In this document: piece by piece, positions 41,322 through 50,057 of the stretch
Layout: each line of letters opens with the position of its first letter
How positions within the stretch are numbered: the stretch's first letter is position 1
Source: Pseudomonadota bacterium
GTDB taxonomy: Bacteria > Pseudomonadota > Gammaproteobacteria > Pseudomonadales > Oceanobacteraceae
Direction: 5' to 3'
NCBI GenBank assembly: GCA_030145845.1
Contig: JAIXHJ010000002.1
Span: forward strand, 372,001-436,000
DNA length: 64,000 bases
The notes under the pieces: generated by a model
The model's database searches: none
The model's input: the letters and a program-made list of their open reading frames with translations, nothing else
Told to the model about the DNA's origin: nothing
Position numbers and translations under genes: made by a program

Positions 41322-41993
41322 ATGAAAACTGCAAAAGTTACCGTTGTTGTTGATTCACGTTATGGCACCACTCTGGCGCTGGCGCAGGCCATTGTCCGTG
41401 GTGCTCAGAGTGAAGGAGCAGACGTACGTCTGCGCCGGGTAAGTATTGAAGCACCTGAATTCAGTGTGGATACCGGACGCGCGGATTTTATTGCCGCGCA
41501 ACAGGAATATCAGAACCTCACCCGGGCCAGTAACGATGATCTGGCCTGGGCGGACGGCATTATCTGGGGCTCCCCCACCCGTTACGGACTGATGAGTACC
41601 CCGCTGCGCGCCTTTATCGACGAGGCCGCTCCTCTGTGGCGTGCCGGTGCCCTGATCGGCAAGGTTGGCGCCGTATTTACCTCCACCGGTGGTATGCATT
41701 CCGGCAATGAAATGACGCTGATGTCACTGCTGCTGCCGTTTCTGCAGCACGGCATGGTGGTCTGCGGCGTGCCGCACAGCGAGTCGGCGCTGATCCGTAC
41801 GCGCAAAGGTGGTTCCCCGTACGGCGCTTCGGCGGTAACTGGTTTTGACGGCACGCTGGGCGTGGATGAAAACGAACTGCAGATTGCCGCAACCCTGGGT
41901 GCCCGGGTTGCGCGTCTGGCGGCACAGATTGAAGCCGAACCGGCTTCCGTCGATGTGGCCGCTGCTGCGGCTGGCTGGTCGCCGGAACTTTAA
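41322..41993 (+). CDS. WrbA-like flavodoxin-fold NAD(P)H:quinone oxidoreductase
   Basis: The 223-residue flavoprotein of the WrbA family starts after GGGAG. 'DSRYGTTLALAQAIVRGAQ' is the FMN phosphate loop. 'DGIIWGSPTRYGLMSTPLRAFID' and 'VGAVFTSTGGMHSGNEMTLMSLLLPFLQHGMVVCGVP' are WrbA-type FMN and quinone-site segments. Its place between a dioxygenase and a transporter suggests it supplies reducing power or detoxifies a quinone in purine breakdown, which is inference. Confidence 0.83.
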   Translation: MKTAKVTVVVDSRYGTTLALAQAIVRGAQSEGADVRLRRVSIEAPEFSVDTGRADFIAAQQEYQNLTRASNDDLAWADGIIWGSPTRYGLMSTPLRAFIDEAAPLWRAGALIGKVGAVFTSTGGMHSGNEMTLMSLLLPFLQHGMVVCGVPHSESALIRTRKGGSPYGASAVTGFDGTLGVDENELQIAATLGARVARLAAQIEAEPASVDVAAAAAGWSPEL

Positions 41994-42014
41994 CAGCGTA
42001 ATAAAAAATTCCTT

Positions 42015-42044
42015 GCCGCTGACAGGATCGCAGTCGTCAGCGGC
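42015..42044 (+). repeat. Perfect intergenic hairpin after wrbA-like gene
   Basis: GCCGCTGAC pairs perfectly with GTCAGCGGC around a 12-base loop. The downstream bases are GGAAAACCC, not a T-run, so it may mark an mRNA processing or stability point between the enzyme and transporter genes. A smaller CTCC/GGAG stem at 42066-42084 lies before the next ATG. Confidence 0.55.
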
Positions 42045-42093
42045 GGAAAACCCTGTGGAGTGAACTCCTCAAAACTACTCGGAGCAGTTAATA

Positions 42094-43089
42094 ATGAAAT
42101 TAAGAAAACTTTTTACCGGCGCGGCAGCCGTCGCGGGACTGGTGGCTTTTTCGGTGTCTGCATCGGCAAAGGATCTGGATAAAGTTGTTTTCGGCACTAA
42201 CTGGTTTGCCCAGGCTGAACACGGCGGTTTCTATCAGGCAAAAGCGACCGGTATTTATGAAAAATACGGCCTTGATGTGGACATCAAGATGGGTGGCCCA
42301 CAGGTTAATGGCATGCAGCTGCTGGTCGCCGGTCGTGTGGATATGCTGATGGGCTATCCGATGTCCAGTGTGAAGGCCGTCTCTGAAGGTCTGCCGGTGG
42401 TCACGGTGGCAGCGGTCTTTCAGAAAGACCCGCAGGCTATTATTGCGCATCCGGGAGTGACATCGCTGCAGGAAATTGCAGATAAAAAAATGCCGACTTA
42501 TATCGCTACCTCTGCGCACACCAGTTTTTATCCGTGGCTGAAAGCCAAATATGGTTTCAGCGATGACATGGTGCGCCCTTATACCTTCAGTGTGGCGCCA
42601 TTCCTGGCCGATAAAAGCATTGTTCAGCAGGGTTATGTCACCTCAGAACCCTTTGCTATCCAGCAAGGTGGTGTAACACCGGCCGTCTTTCTGATGGCTG
42701 ACTTCGGCTATCCTCCGTACGCCGAAACCATTGAAACCACGCAGAAAATGATCAGTAAAAATCCGGATGTGGTGAAACGTTTTGTTCAGGCCACGATGGA
42801 AGGCTGGGTGAGTTATTTCAGCGATCCGGCCGCCGGTAATAAGCTGATTAAGGAAGCCAATCCGGAAATGACTGATGAACAGCTGGCGTTCAGTATTGAA
42901 ACGCTGAAAAAGTACAAACTGGTGAATGGTGGCAGTGCGGCGACTGAGGGCATTGGTACCATGACGGATGCCCGCTGGTCAGTGCTCTATAACCTGATGC
43001 AGAAAGAAGGGCTGCTGGAAAAAGACGTGGACATCAGCAGCGTATACAGCCTCGACTTCCTGCCGGAAGAACCCGTGCTGATGAAATAA
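42094..43089 (+). CDS. NMT1/THI5-like ABC substrate-binding protein
   Basis: The 331-residue secreted protein has signal peptide MKLRKLFTGAAAVAGLVAFSVSASA. The mature part starts KDLDKVVFGTNWFAQAEHGGFYQAKATGIYEKYGLDVDIKMGGPQVNGMQLL and is closely related along its whole length to the protein at 36253-37215. It is followed by its ATPase and permease genes, forming a complete importer. The likely cargo is a purine, judged from the adjacent guanine deaminase and 8-oxoguanine deaminase. Confidence 0.88.
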   Translation: MKLRKLFTGAAAVAGLVAFSVSASAKDLDKVVFGTNWFAQAEHGGFYQAKATGIYEKYGLDVDIKMGGPQVNGMQLLVAGRVDMLMGYPMSSVKAVSEGLPVVTVAAVFQKDPQAIIAHPGVTSLQEIADKKMPTYIATSAHTSFYPWLKAKYGFSDDMVRPYTFSVAPFLADKSIVQQGYVTSEPFAIQQGGVTPAVFLMADFGYPPYAETIETTQKMISKNPDVVKRFVQATMEGWVSYFSDPAAGNKLIKEANPEMTDEQLAFSIETLKKYKLVNGGSAATEGIGTMTDARWSVLYNLMQKEGLLEKDVDISSVYSLDFLPEEPVLMK

Positions 43090-43115
43090 ACCGTCAGCCG
43101 GTAAGATAACGATAA

Positions 43116-43137
43116 GGTGCAGTCTGCGGGCTGCACC
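43116..43137 (+). repeat. Hairpin between binding-protein and ATPase genes
   Basis: GGTGCAG pairs with CTGCACC around an eight-base loop. Such stems after a binding-protein gene often stabilise the upstream mRNA so that the periplasmic component is made in excess; that role is inferred. Confidence 0.55.
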
Positions 43138-43164
43138 GGATAAGAAAGCGCAGGAGAACCAACA

Positions 43165-43986
43165 ATGATTTCCCCTGAACCTGTAACAACTGCAGGCAAG
43201 CGCCGGCCGGTTATTGAGGCCCGCGATGTGAATAAAGTCTATGCCAATGGCACCGTTGCCCTGCAAGGGGCAACACTGGATATCCGCCAGGGCGAATTTG
43301 TCAGCCTGCTGGGTCCATCAGGCTGTGGCAAAAGCACGCTGCTGCGCATTATGGCCGGGCTGGGTGACGTCACCAGCGGCTCGGTGAAATGGTGGGAGCA
43401 GGATTATAACGTGGTCGGCGATAAAGGCCGTAAGCTGGCCTTTGTGTTTCAGAATGCAACGCTGATGCCCTGGGCGCGGGTTCGTAAAAATGTCAGTCTG
43501 CCGCTGGATCTTGAAAATGTTAAGGCGGAAGACGCGGGCCATAAAATCGATCAGGCACTGGCGATGGTCGGTCTGAGTAACTTCGCCGATTCCTTTCCGC
43601 GCGAATTATCCGGCGGTATGCAGATGCGGACTTCGATTGCCCGGGCGCTGGTGACAGAACCTGATCTGCTGCTGATGGATGAGCCATTCGGCGCGCTGGA
43701 TGAAATGACCCGCAACCGTCTGAACGACGATATTCTGCAGCTGTGGCAGGACAATGGCTGGACCATTATGTTTGTTACCCACAGTGTGTACGAAGCGGTT
43801 TATCTGTCCAGCCGGGTGGTGGTGATGGCTGCCCGTCCGGGCCGGATTGTCGAAGAAATCAGCATTGATGAACCTTTCCCGCGTGGCCCGGATTTCCGTG
43901 TCTCACAGAGTTTTGCCGATTACTGCCGGCGGGTATCGGAGTCGCTGGAAAAAGCCAGCACCATGGGACGGGAGGTCAGTGCATGA
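43165..43986 (+). CDS. ABC transporter ATP-binding protein (SsuB/TauB-like)
   Basis: The 273-residue ATPase has Walker A GPSGCGKST, signature LSGGMQMRTSIARA, Walker B LLLMDEPFGALDE and the switch His in VTHSVYEA. The C-terminal extension is typical of nitrate/sulfonate/taurine-type importers. It overlaps the permease gene by four bases. Confidence 0.92.
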   Translation: MISPEPVTTAGKRRPVIEARDVNKVYANGTVALQGATLDIRQGEFVSLLGPSGCGKSTLLRIMAGLGDVTSGSVKWWEQDYNVVGDKGRKLAFVFQNATLMPWARVRKNVSLPLDLENVKAEDAGHKIDQALAMVGLSNFADSFPRELSGGMQMRTSIARALVTEPDLLLMDEPFGALDEMTRNRLNDDILQLWQDNGWTIMFVTHSVYEAVYLSSRVVVMAARPGRIVEEISIDEPFPRGPDFRVSQSFADYCRRVSESLEKASTMGREVSA

Positions 43987-44786
43987 AAACACCACTGCTG
44001 AAAAACGAACGCTTTGTGCAGGCGGCAGCACCGGTGGCGGTCGGCCTGTTGTTTCTGGCCCTGTGGCAGATGGCGGTGACCGCGCTGGAGGTGCCGCAGT
44101 ATGTGCTGCCCGGACCGCTGGCGATTTTTTCCGCGCTGATTGATAACTGGGAAAGCCTGCTCCGGGCACTGCTGATTACTCTGCAGGTGACCTTTCTGGC
44201 GTTTGTGATTTCTGTGCTGCTCGGGGTTGCCTGCTCGCTGTTATTTATTCAGAGCAAATGGATTGAAATGAGTCTGTTCCCGTATGCAATTCTGATGCAG
44301 GTGACACCGATTGTGGCCATAGCCCCACTGATCATTATCTGGATTAACGATACCACCTGGGCACTGACGGTGTGTGCGGTGATCATGGCAGTTTTCCCGG
44401 TGATTTCCAATACCACTCTGGGGCTGCGCAGCGTTGATCCGAATCTGCTGAATATGTTCCGCATGTACCGCGCCAGCCGCTGGCAGGAACTGATCCGCCT
44501 GCGTATTCCCGGCGCACTGCCGTATTTTTTCGGTGGTCTGCGTATCAGCTCCGGGCTGGCGCTGATCGGTGCGGTGGTGGCGGAATTTGTTGCCGGTACC
44601 GGCGGTGCCAAAGCCGGACTGGCGTATATGATTCTGCAGTCCAGTTATAACCTGCAGATTCCGAAAATGTTTGCCGCGCTGCTGCTGATTACGGTAACCG
44701 GTATTCTGCTGTTTGCCCTGATGGTGTGGCTGTCGGATCTGGCCCTGCGTAACTGGCATGAAAGCGCGATGAAAACGGAAAATTAA
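43983..44786 (+). CDS. ABC transporter permease (SsuC/ThiX-like)
   Basis: The 267-residue membrane protein has about six spans and the EAA loop 'MFRMYRASRWQELIRLRIPGALPYFFGGLRISSGLALIGAVVAEFV'. ATGA overlaps the ATPase stop, and guanine deaminase begins two bases after it ends, so the transporter and deaminase are one transcription unit. Confidence 0.92.
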   Translation: MKTPLLKNERFVQAAAPVAVGLLFLALWQMAVTALEVPQYVLPGPLAIFSALIDNWESLLRALLITLQVTFLAFVISVLLGVACSLLFIQSKWIEMSLFPYAILMQVTPIVAIAPLIIIWINDTTWALTVCAVIMAVFPVISNTTLGLRSVDPNLLNMFRMYRASRWQELIRLRIPGALPYFFGGLRISSGLALIGAVVAEFVAGTGGAKAGLAYMILQSSYNLQIPKMFAALLLITVTGILLFALMVWLSDLALRNWHESAMKTEN

Positions 44787-44788
44787 GC

Positions 44789-46075
44789 ATGGAACCATCC
44801 GCACTGAAAGGATATCGCGGCGGACTGCTGCATTTTCTGCCCGGTGGCCGGGCAGAACATTTTACCGATGGCCTGCTGGTCGTGGATACCGTCAGCGGGC
44901 GCGTGGTGGATGCCGGTAAAGCGGATTATCTGCTGCCGCTGTATCCGGCGGCGGACATCACTGTCTACCCTAATGTGCTGATTATGCCGGGGATGGTGGA
45001 CTGTCATATTCACTATCCGCAGGTGGATGTGATCGCCTCTTATGGTGAACAGCTGCTGCAATGGCTGAACCAGTATACGTTTCCCACCGAAGCCGGGTTC
45101 GCTGATGACACGGTGGCGGAACAGACGGCCGGTTTTTTTATCGATGAACTGCTGAAGAACGGTACCACAACCGCGGCCGTGTTCGGCAGCGTGCATAAAA
45201 CGGCGGCGGATGCTTTTTTCCGCGCCAGTCATGCGCGTAATACCCGTATGATTATGGGGAAGTCGATGATGGACCGGAATACGCCGGATAATCTGTCAGA
45301 AAGTACGGCCGACTCCCTGTCAGCGACTCACCAGCTGATTGAACGCTGGCATCATTACGGCCGCCAGCTGTATGCCGCCACGCTGCGTTTTGTGGTGACC
45401 TCCACCGAGCAGCAGATGCGGGATATCCGTTCGCTGATGAACGAATATCCGGATCTGTATATGCAGACCCATCTGGCGGAAAACCTGCACGAAGTGGAAC
45501 TGGTACATAAACTGTTTCCACAGCGCCGGCATTATCTGGATGTCTTCGATTACCATGGCCTGCTCGGCCCGCGCAGTATTTTCGGTCACTGTATTCATCT
45601 CAGTGACGACGAGCGCCGGCGGATGGCAGAGACGGAGTCGCGTATTGCCTTCTGCCCGACATCCAACCTGTTTCTCGGCAGCGGTCTGTTCCGGCTGGAG
45701 GCAGAGAGCGGCCGTATCCGTACCGGTATTGCCACCGATGTCGGCGCCGGTACCAGCTTTTCCCTGCTGCGGACCCTGCATGAGGCCTATAAGGTCTGTC
45801 AGCTGAACGGCAGCAATCTGTCGCCGCAGCGGGCGTTCTATATGGCCACGCTCGGTGGTGCAGAAACCCTGAGTCTGGATGACCGCATCGGTAATTTCAG
45901 CACCGGCAAAGAAGCTGACTTTGTGATTTTCGATCTGCAGGCCACGCCGCTGATGGCACGCCGTCAGGCCCGGTGCCGGACTCTGGACGAAACCCTGTTC
46001 GCGCTGATGATGCTGGGGGACGACCGCGCAGTAAAGGAAACCTGGATCATGGGCGAAAAACGCTACAGCCGTTGA
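44789..46075 (+). CDS. guaD: Guanine deaminase
   Basis: The 428-residue zinc amidohydrolase converts guanine to xanthine. The metal site 'MPGMVDCHIHYPQVDV', the following 'SYGEQLLQWLNQYTFPTE', 'VFGSVHKTAADAFF', 'MQTHLAEN', 'FGHCIHLSD' and 'ATDVGAGTSFSLLRTLHEAYKV' are guanine-deaminase specific. Length is normal. It is the last gene of the transporter unit and gives the clearest evidence that the locus handles purines. Confidence 0.93.
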   Translation: MEPSALKGYRGGLLHFLPGGRAEHFTDGLLVVDTVSGRVVDAGKADYLLPLYPAADITVYPNVLIMPGMVDCHIHYPQVDVIASYGEQLLQWLNQYTFPTEAGFADDTVAEQTAGFFIDELLKNGTTTAAVFGSVHKTAADAFFRASHARNTRMIMGKSMMDRNTPDNLSESTADSLSATHQLIERWHHYGRQLYAATLRFVVTSTEQQMRDIRSLMNEYPDLYMQTHLAENLHEVELVHKLFPQRRHYLDVFDYHGLLGPRSIFGHCIHLSDDERRRMAETESRIAFCPTSNLFLGSGLFRLEAESGRIRTGIATDVGAGTSFSLLRTLHEAYKVCQLNGSNLSPQRAFYMATLGGAETLSLDDRIGNFSTGKEADFVIFDLQATPLMARRQARCRTLDETLFALMMLGDDRAVKETWIMGEKRYSR

Positions 46076-46147
46076 TCGCCTGTAAATTCCCGTCGCATCC
46101 GTTACCATAAGCCTCCCGTGATACAACCGATACAGAGAGAGCTGATT

Positions 46148-46588
46148 ATGGAATGGAACGTTTACCTTTCCGGTGAGATTCATACTGACTGGCGCGAACA
46201 GATTATTGCCGGCTGCAGAGAGCATAAGCTGCCGGTGACCTTTACTTCTGCGGTAACGGACCATGATGCCAGTGATGCGGCCGGTGATGTGCTGGGTGAA
46301 GAAACTTCCGGCTTCTGGCGCGATCATAAGTCGGCCAAGGTCAACGCCATCCGCATCAAGAACCTGATTGAGAAATGTGATATCGCCATTATCCGTTTCG
46401 GCGATAAATACAAACAGTGGAATGCGGCGTTCGACGCCGGCTTCTGTGCGGCACTGGGCAAGCCTTACGTTACCCTGCACAGCGACGATATTGTCCACCC
46501 GCTGAAGGAAGTGGACGCCTCTGCCATGGCCTGGGCAACCACGCCGGAACAGGTGGTGGACGTGCTGAAATACGTGATCAGCAAGTAA
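46148..46588 (+). CDS. YtoQ family protein
   Basis: The 146-residue protein has 'WNVYLSGEIHTDWREQI', 'SDAAGDVLGEE..GFWRDHKSAKVNAIRIKNLIEKCDIAIIRFGDKYKQWNAAFDAGFCAALGKPYVTLH', the pattern of the YtoQ family. That family resembles nucleoside 2-deoxyribosyltransferase folds, and its activity is not established to my knowledge. I chose the ATG at 46148 (GAGAG upstream) rather than one ten codons earlier. Confidence 0.82.
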   Translation: MEWNVYLSGEIHTDWREQIIAGCREHKLPVTFTSAVTDHDASDAAGDVLGEETSGFWRDHKSAKVNAIRIKNLIEKCDIAIIRFGDKYKQWNAAFDAGFCAALGKPYVTLHSDDIVHPLKEVDASAMAWATTPEQVVDVLKYVISK

Positions 46589-46617
46589 ATTCTGGGCAAT
46601 AACGGCCGGAGGGCATA

Positions 46618-47259
46618 ATGGATAACCTGCTGCTGCAGATCACCACCATGTTTATGGGTTTCTTTGCCATTATGAACCCGCTGGCCAACACGCCGGTATT
46701 TATCAGTCTTACCAGTGACGATGATGAACAGACCACCCGCCGTATTGCCCGGCGCGCGGTGATACTGGCCTTTATTATCGTCGCGGTGTTTGCCCTGGCC
46801 GGCAAACTGATCTTCAGCCTGTTCGGACTCAATATGGATGCCTTCCGTATTACCGGCGGGTTGCTGGTATTTCTGATCGGTTTCCACATGCTGCAGGGGC
46901 AGCATTCGCACGTACAGCACCCGCACAGTCTTGACCGTCAGGATGAGCAGGAAGACGATCCGGTTATCGGCATTGCCACCTTTCCGCTGGCGATGCCGGT
47001 ACTGGCCGGGCCGGGCACCCTGACCACCGCGATGAGTCTGTCGGCGCGCGGGGGCCTGACGGACATCAGTCTGACCATCGCCACCTTTGCCCTGCTGTGT
47101 CTGATTACCTATTTTGTTTTTGTTTCCGGTGAGCGTTTTGTGCGCTACATCGGTCATGATGCACTGGGGGTGATTACCCGGCTGATGGGGCTGATTGTGG
47201 CGGTGATGGGAACCGGCATGGTCATTGAAGGGGCACGCGGTGCCTTCTCGCTTGGCTGA
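46618..47259 (+). CDS. MarC family integral membrane protein
   Basis: The 213-residue protein has about six spans. 'FFAIMNPLANTPVFISLT' and 'IATFPLAMPVLAGPGTLTTAMSLSA' are MarC/UPF0056 signatures, and the two related halves each carry a NP or GPG turn. A His-rich loop lies at 'GQHSHVQHPHS'. The family's transport substrate is not known. Confidence 0.88.
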   Translation: MDNLLLQITTMFMGFFAIMNPLANTPVFISLTSDDDEQTTRRIARRAVILAFIIVAVFALAGKLIFSLFGLNMDAFRITGGLLVFLIGFHMLQGQHSHVQHPHSLDRQDEQEDDPVIGIATFPLAMPVLAGPGTLTTAMSLSARGGLTDISLTIATFALLCLITYFVFVSGERFVRYIGHDALGVITRLMGLIVAVMGTGMVIEGARGAFSLG

Positions 47260-47273
47260 CAGGAAAACGCATC

Positions 47274-47870
47274 ATGCCGGGATTCAGCGATAACGAATAT
47301 TATGGCCGCAGTTTCACTAACCTTGAGTGGCGTGGTCAGTCCGTGGAAAAGACAGAATTTGAAAGCTGTCTGTTCAGTGGCTGTGATTTTTCTGCCACCA
47401 CTTTCCGCAATTGCCGCTTTATTGACTGTGGGTTTAATGACTGCAACCTGGCCAATATCCTTCCTCATTACAGTACCTTTAATGACGTGACCTTTACCGC
47501 CTGTAAGCTGACCGGTGTCGACTGGAGCAGGGCAGCTTGGCCGCTGCTGCAGGCGGAAGCCCCGCTGACCTTTATCCGCTGTGTGATCAGTCTGTCGGGT
47601 TTTATGGGGCTGGCTCTGCCCGGGCTGATACTGGAAGACTGCCGCGCACATGAAGTGGATTTCCGTGATGGTGATTTTTCCGGCGGCAGGTTCACGGGGA
47701 CGGATTTCGGGCACAGCCTGTTCGGCAATACCCGGCTGGTGGAATGTGATTTTTCGGATGCCAGTGGCTATAACATTGATATCCGCAACTGCGATGTCCG
47801 CCAGGCGAGGTTCAGCCGCTATGAAGCCGTACGCCTGCTGGAAATACTGGGCATTGAAATCACCGACTGA
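47274..47870 (+). CDS. Pentapeptide-repeat protein, Qnr-like
   Basis: The 198-residue protein has repeated A(D/N)LxX-type units such as 'ESCLFSGCDFSATTFRNCRFIDCGFNDCNLANI' and 'FRDGDFSGGRFTGTDFGHSLFGNTRLVECDFSD', forming a right-handed beta helix. The ending 'YEAVRLLEILGIEIT' recalls the C-terminal helix of Qnr proteins, which mimic DNA and protect gyrase. Marine gammaproteobacteria carry chromosomal Qnr relatives, but the repeats here are interrupted, so a gyrase role is only possible. It converges on the Dyp peroxidase with a five-base gap. Confidence 0.8.
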   Translation: MPGFSDNEYYGRSFTNLEWRGQSVEKTEFESCLFSGCDFSATTFRNCRFIDCGFNDCNLANILPHYSTFNDVTFTACKLTGVDWSRAAWPLLQAEAPLTFIRCVISLSGFMGLALPGLILEDCRAHEVDFRDGDFSGGRFTGTDFGHSLFGNTRLVECDFSDASGYNIDIRNCDVRQARFSRYEAVRLLEILGIEITD

Positions 47871-47875
47871 GCGTA

Positions 47876-49432
47876 TCAGGTCGGATCAATAATGCCCTGT
47901 GCGATCATGCGCAGCGCGGTTATACCCGGCAGAAAGAAATAATCGCCACCGCGGGTTTCCACCATGCGTGGCAGATGCGTGCAGAAAAACGGCGCTTTTC
48001 CCTGTTTCGGGTTTACCTGAATAATATGTTTATCGGTCAGCTGACCATTGTTGGCCCCGATCAGTACATCGCGGTCATTCCCCAGATGAAAGTCATTGGA
48101 ATAATTGATCCACTGCTGCTGCACAAATTCGAACTGGCGCTCGAGGCTGGCACCGATGCACATAAATATAATGCCCTGTTCGGTGTCATCCGCCGGGGTT
48201 TCATCTTCGCCCCCATAGGGCAGACCCCGGCGTAGCAGCCGGCGGCGGTCATCCAGTGCGCTGGGGGTATTGAATGCGTCTTTTTCGGTTTCCAGTGCCG
48301 CGCGGGTATTGGCGCGGCGGATATGGGCGCCAATCGGACAGCGGCTGCCGTGGCGGTCTTTGTTGTATGTAAAATCAATCCACTTCGCTTTTAAGGCGCG
48401 CAGCTCCGTTGCCGCCGTGTGATCGCCAGCGGCGGCTTTTGCCGTCAGTTGTGCCAGCTGCTGATCCAGTTCTGCTTTGGCAGCATCGTCCGGTGCCAGA
48501 ACCAGAGGGGCGCCATTGTCCGGCCAGCGGCCTGAGAATTTCGCCATCAGCAGCTCACGGCTGCCATCAAAGTCAGTGGCCAGACGGTCGACATAACGGT
48601 TAAAAGTGGTGACGTTCTCATGCAGTTTGCGGTACACCATAAAGGTGCCGTTCAGGGCCAGCAGATGGGGCTCCGGGGCAATGGGATATTCGCGCGCTTC
48701 GTCAATGTGGCCGAGGATGAATTCACCGGTGGCCAGCGGCTGCCAGCCATCATCGCGTGTCAGTTTTCCGCGCCCCGGCAGACGCGAGGGATCATTGCCG
48801 CAGCCGGCAAAGTAGGGGTTGCCGATACCGTCCACGTAACCGAAGTGCTCCTTCGGTGTGACCCGGCCGTTTTCATACACGGCCGAAGCATCCTGCCAGG
48901 GCTGCAGTGAGCCCTGTGGCCCTTTGTGGCCGGGACGGATGGTGACACTGCCCTGTGACTGCTGCAGCAGCTGTTCAATCTGCCGGTATCTGTCCACGAC
49001 TGCCTGCCGTGACTGACCGTTAACCGACAGCCAGGCGTGCACCGGTTCACCCTGCCATACCGGATCCCAGTTGGCAGGATCACTGGGGCCTTCGTCACCC
49101 AGAATACCGGCGCGGTTTTTCATCCCCATGCGGAATTCCAGCGGAAAGCCATCCAGTGAACGGCGTGGCAGACCCAGCGCACTCAGCCCGGCGTAGGTGA
49201 AGCCGATATTGGTGGTGGCCTGTGGCTTGTCAGACTGATCCGGGTGGTCTTTCTCACTCCAGGGTTCGGCCGTGGTAATCAGCGGAATCAGCTGTTGCAG
49301 AAAGGCGCGGGCACCGGCGTACTGGTGAAATTCGAGAAAAAAGTAACGCGCTTTGGGAAAGCCGAAACGGCCGTAACCTTTACATATATTGCCCTGGATG
49401 TCGTACAGGTCGAGTGCTCGGTCCATGGTCAT
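47876..49432 (-). CDS. Dyp-type haem peroxidase
   Basis: The 518-residue haem peroxidase has the GxxDG motif in 'HFGYVDGIGNP' and the haem-ligand region 'CPIGAHIRRANTR', followed by 'RRLLRRGLPYG'. Length places it with the long (C/D-type) subgroup. There is no Tat or Sec signal, so it is cytoplasmic unless exported with a partner. Two small related genes lie directly upstream in the same direction, with gaps of nine and one bases, making a three-gene unit. Confidence 0.9.
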   Translation of the reverse strand: MTMDRALDLYDIQGNICKGYGRFGFPKARYFFLEFHQYAGARAFLQQLIPLITTAEPWSEKDHPDQSDKPQATTNIGFTYAGLSALGLPRRSLDGFPLEFRMGMKNRAGILGDEGPSDPANWDPVWQGEPVHAWLSVNGQSRQAVVDRYRQIEQLLQQSQGSVTIRPGHKGPQGSLQPWQDASAVYENGRVTPKEHFGYVDGIGNPYFAGCGNDPSRLPGRGKLTRDDGWQPLATGEFILGHIDEAREYPIAPEPHLLALNGTFMVYRKLHENVTTFNRYVDRLATDFDGSRELLMAKFSGRWPDNGAPLVLAPDDAAKAELDQQLAQLTAKAAAGDHTAATELRALKAKWIDFTYNKDRHGSRCPIGAHIRRANTRAALETEKDAFNTPSALDDRRRLLRRGLPYGGEDETPADDTEQGIIFMCIGASLERQFEFVQQQWINYSNDFHLGNDRDVLIGANNGQLTDKHIIQVNPKQGKAPFFCTHLPRMVETRGGDYFFLPGITALRMIAQGIIDPT

Positions 49433-49441
49433 TCCTTAACC

Positions 49442-50056
49442 TCAGAGTTGGGTCTGGCCCGGCTGCCAGCTGGGCGTCTCAATATTGTCAATCTGCAGTT
49501 GCTGCATAAAGGTTTTAAACGCCGCCCGCAATTCGGCAACGGGTTTGCCCTGATGCTGCAGGGCGAATTCGGTAAAGGCCTGTTTCACATACAGGGATTT
49601 CAGCTGCTGCTGCAGGGAATCGTCGGTGGAACCGTTGAAAAACAGCGTGGTGGTCAGCTGGCAGCGTTTGATGTAACGGATGAAGTCAGCGGCATTCTGT
49701 ACCTTGTCAAAGGCCACCGCATACTGCCAGATATGGCGCACATCGGCTTCGGCATTATTCCACATACCCTGCAGATAGGGTTCCAGGTCACCGTGGAAAT
49801 TGCTGGTGAAGACCAGATATTTTGATTGCAGGTGATCGCGGGCAACGTTATTGCCCTGTTCAAAAAAAACGTCGTTAAGAATAAACAGGCGGGCAAAATA
49901 GGTATCGGGAATACGGGCAAACGGACTGCCGCTGTTTTCTTCCAGTAACTGAATACGGTGGCGGGTGATTTTATCAAACGAGGTGTGCTGCTGATGGCCG
50001 TTGATCAGCGGGCAGAGGGTCGTCAGACCGTAGGAATTACCGAATTTATTGGCCAT
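49442..50056 (-). CDS. Uncharacterised Dyp-associated protein, copy 2
   Basis: The 204-residue protein starts MANKFGNSYGLTTLCPLI one base after the upstream stop; a start 16 codons earlier would overlap that gene. The segment 'YLVFTSNFHGDLEPYLQGMWNNAEADVRHIWQYAVAF' matches 'YMLFESNFNGSWDQYIDSFSFAIPSGLDMFWRWNIKYP' in the neighbouring gene, so the two are paralogues. There is no signal peptide. I do not recognise a named family. Confidence 0.78.
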   Translation of the reverse strand: MANKFGNSYGLTTLCPLINGHQQHTSFDKITRHRIQLLEENSGSPFARIPDTYFARLFILNDVFFEQGNNVARDHLQSKYLVFTSNFHGDLEPYLQGMWNNAEADVRHIWQYAVAFDKVQNAADFIRYIKRCQLTTTLFFNGSTDDSLQQQLKSLYVKQAFTEFALQHQGKPVAELRAAFKTFMQQLQIDNIETPSWQPGQTQL

Positions 50057-50057
50057 C

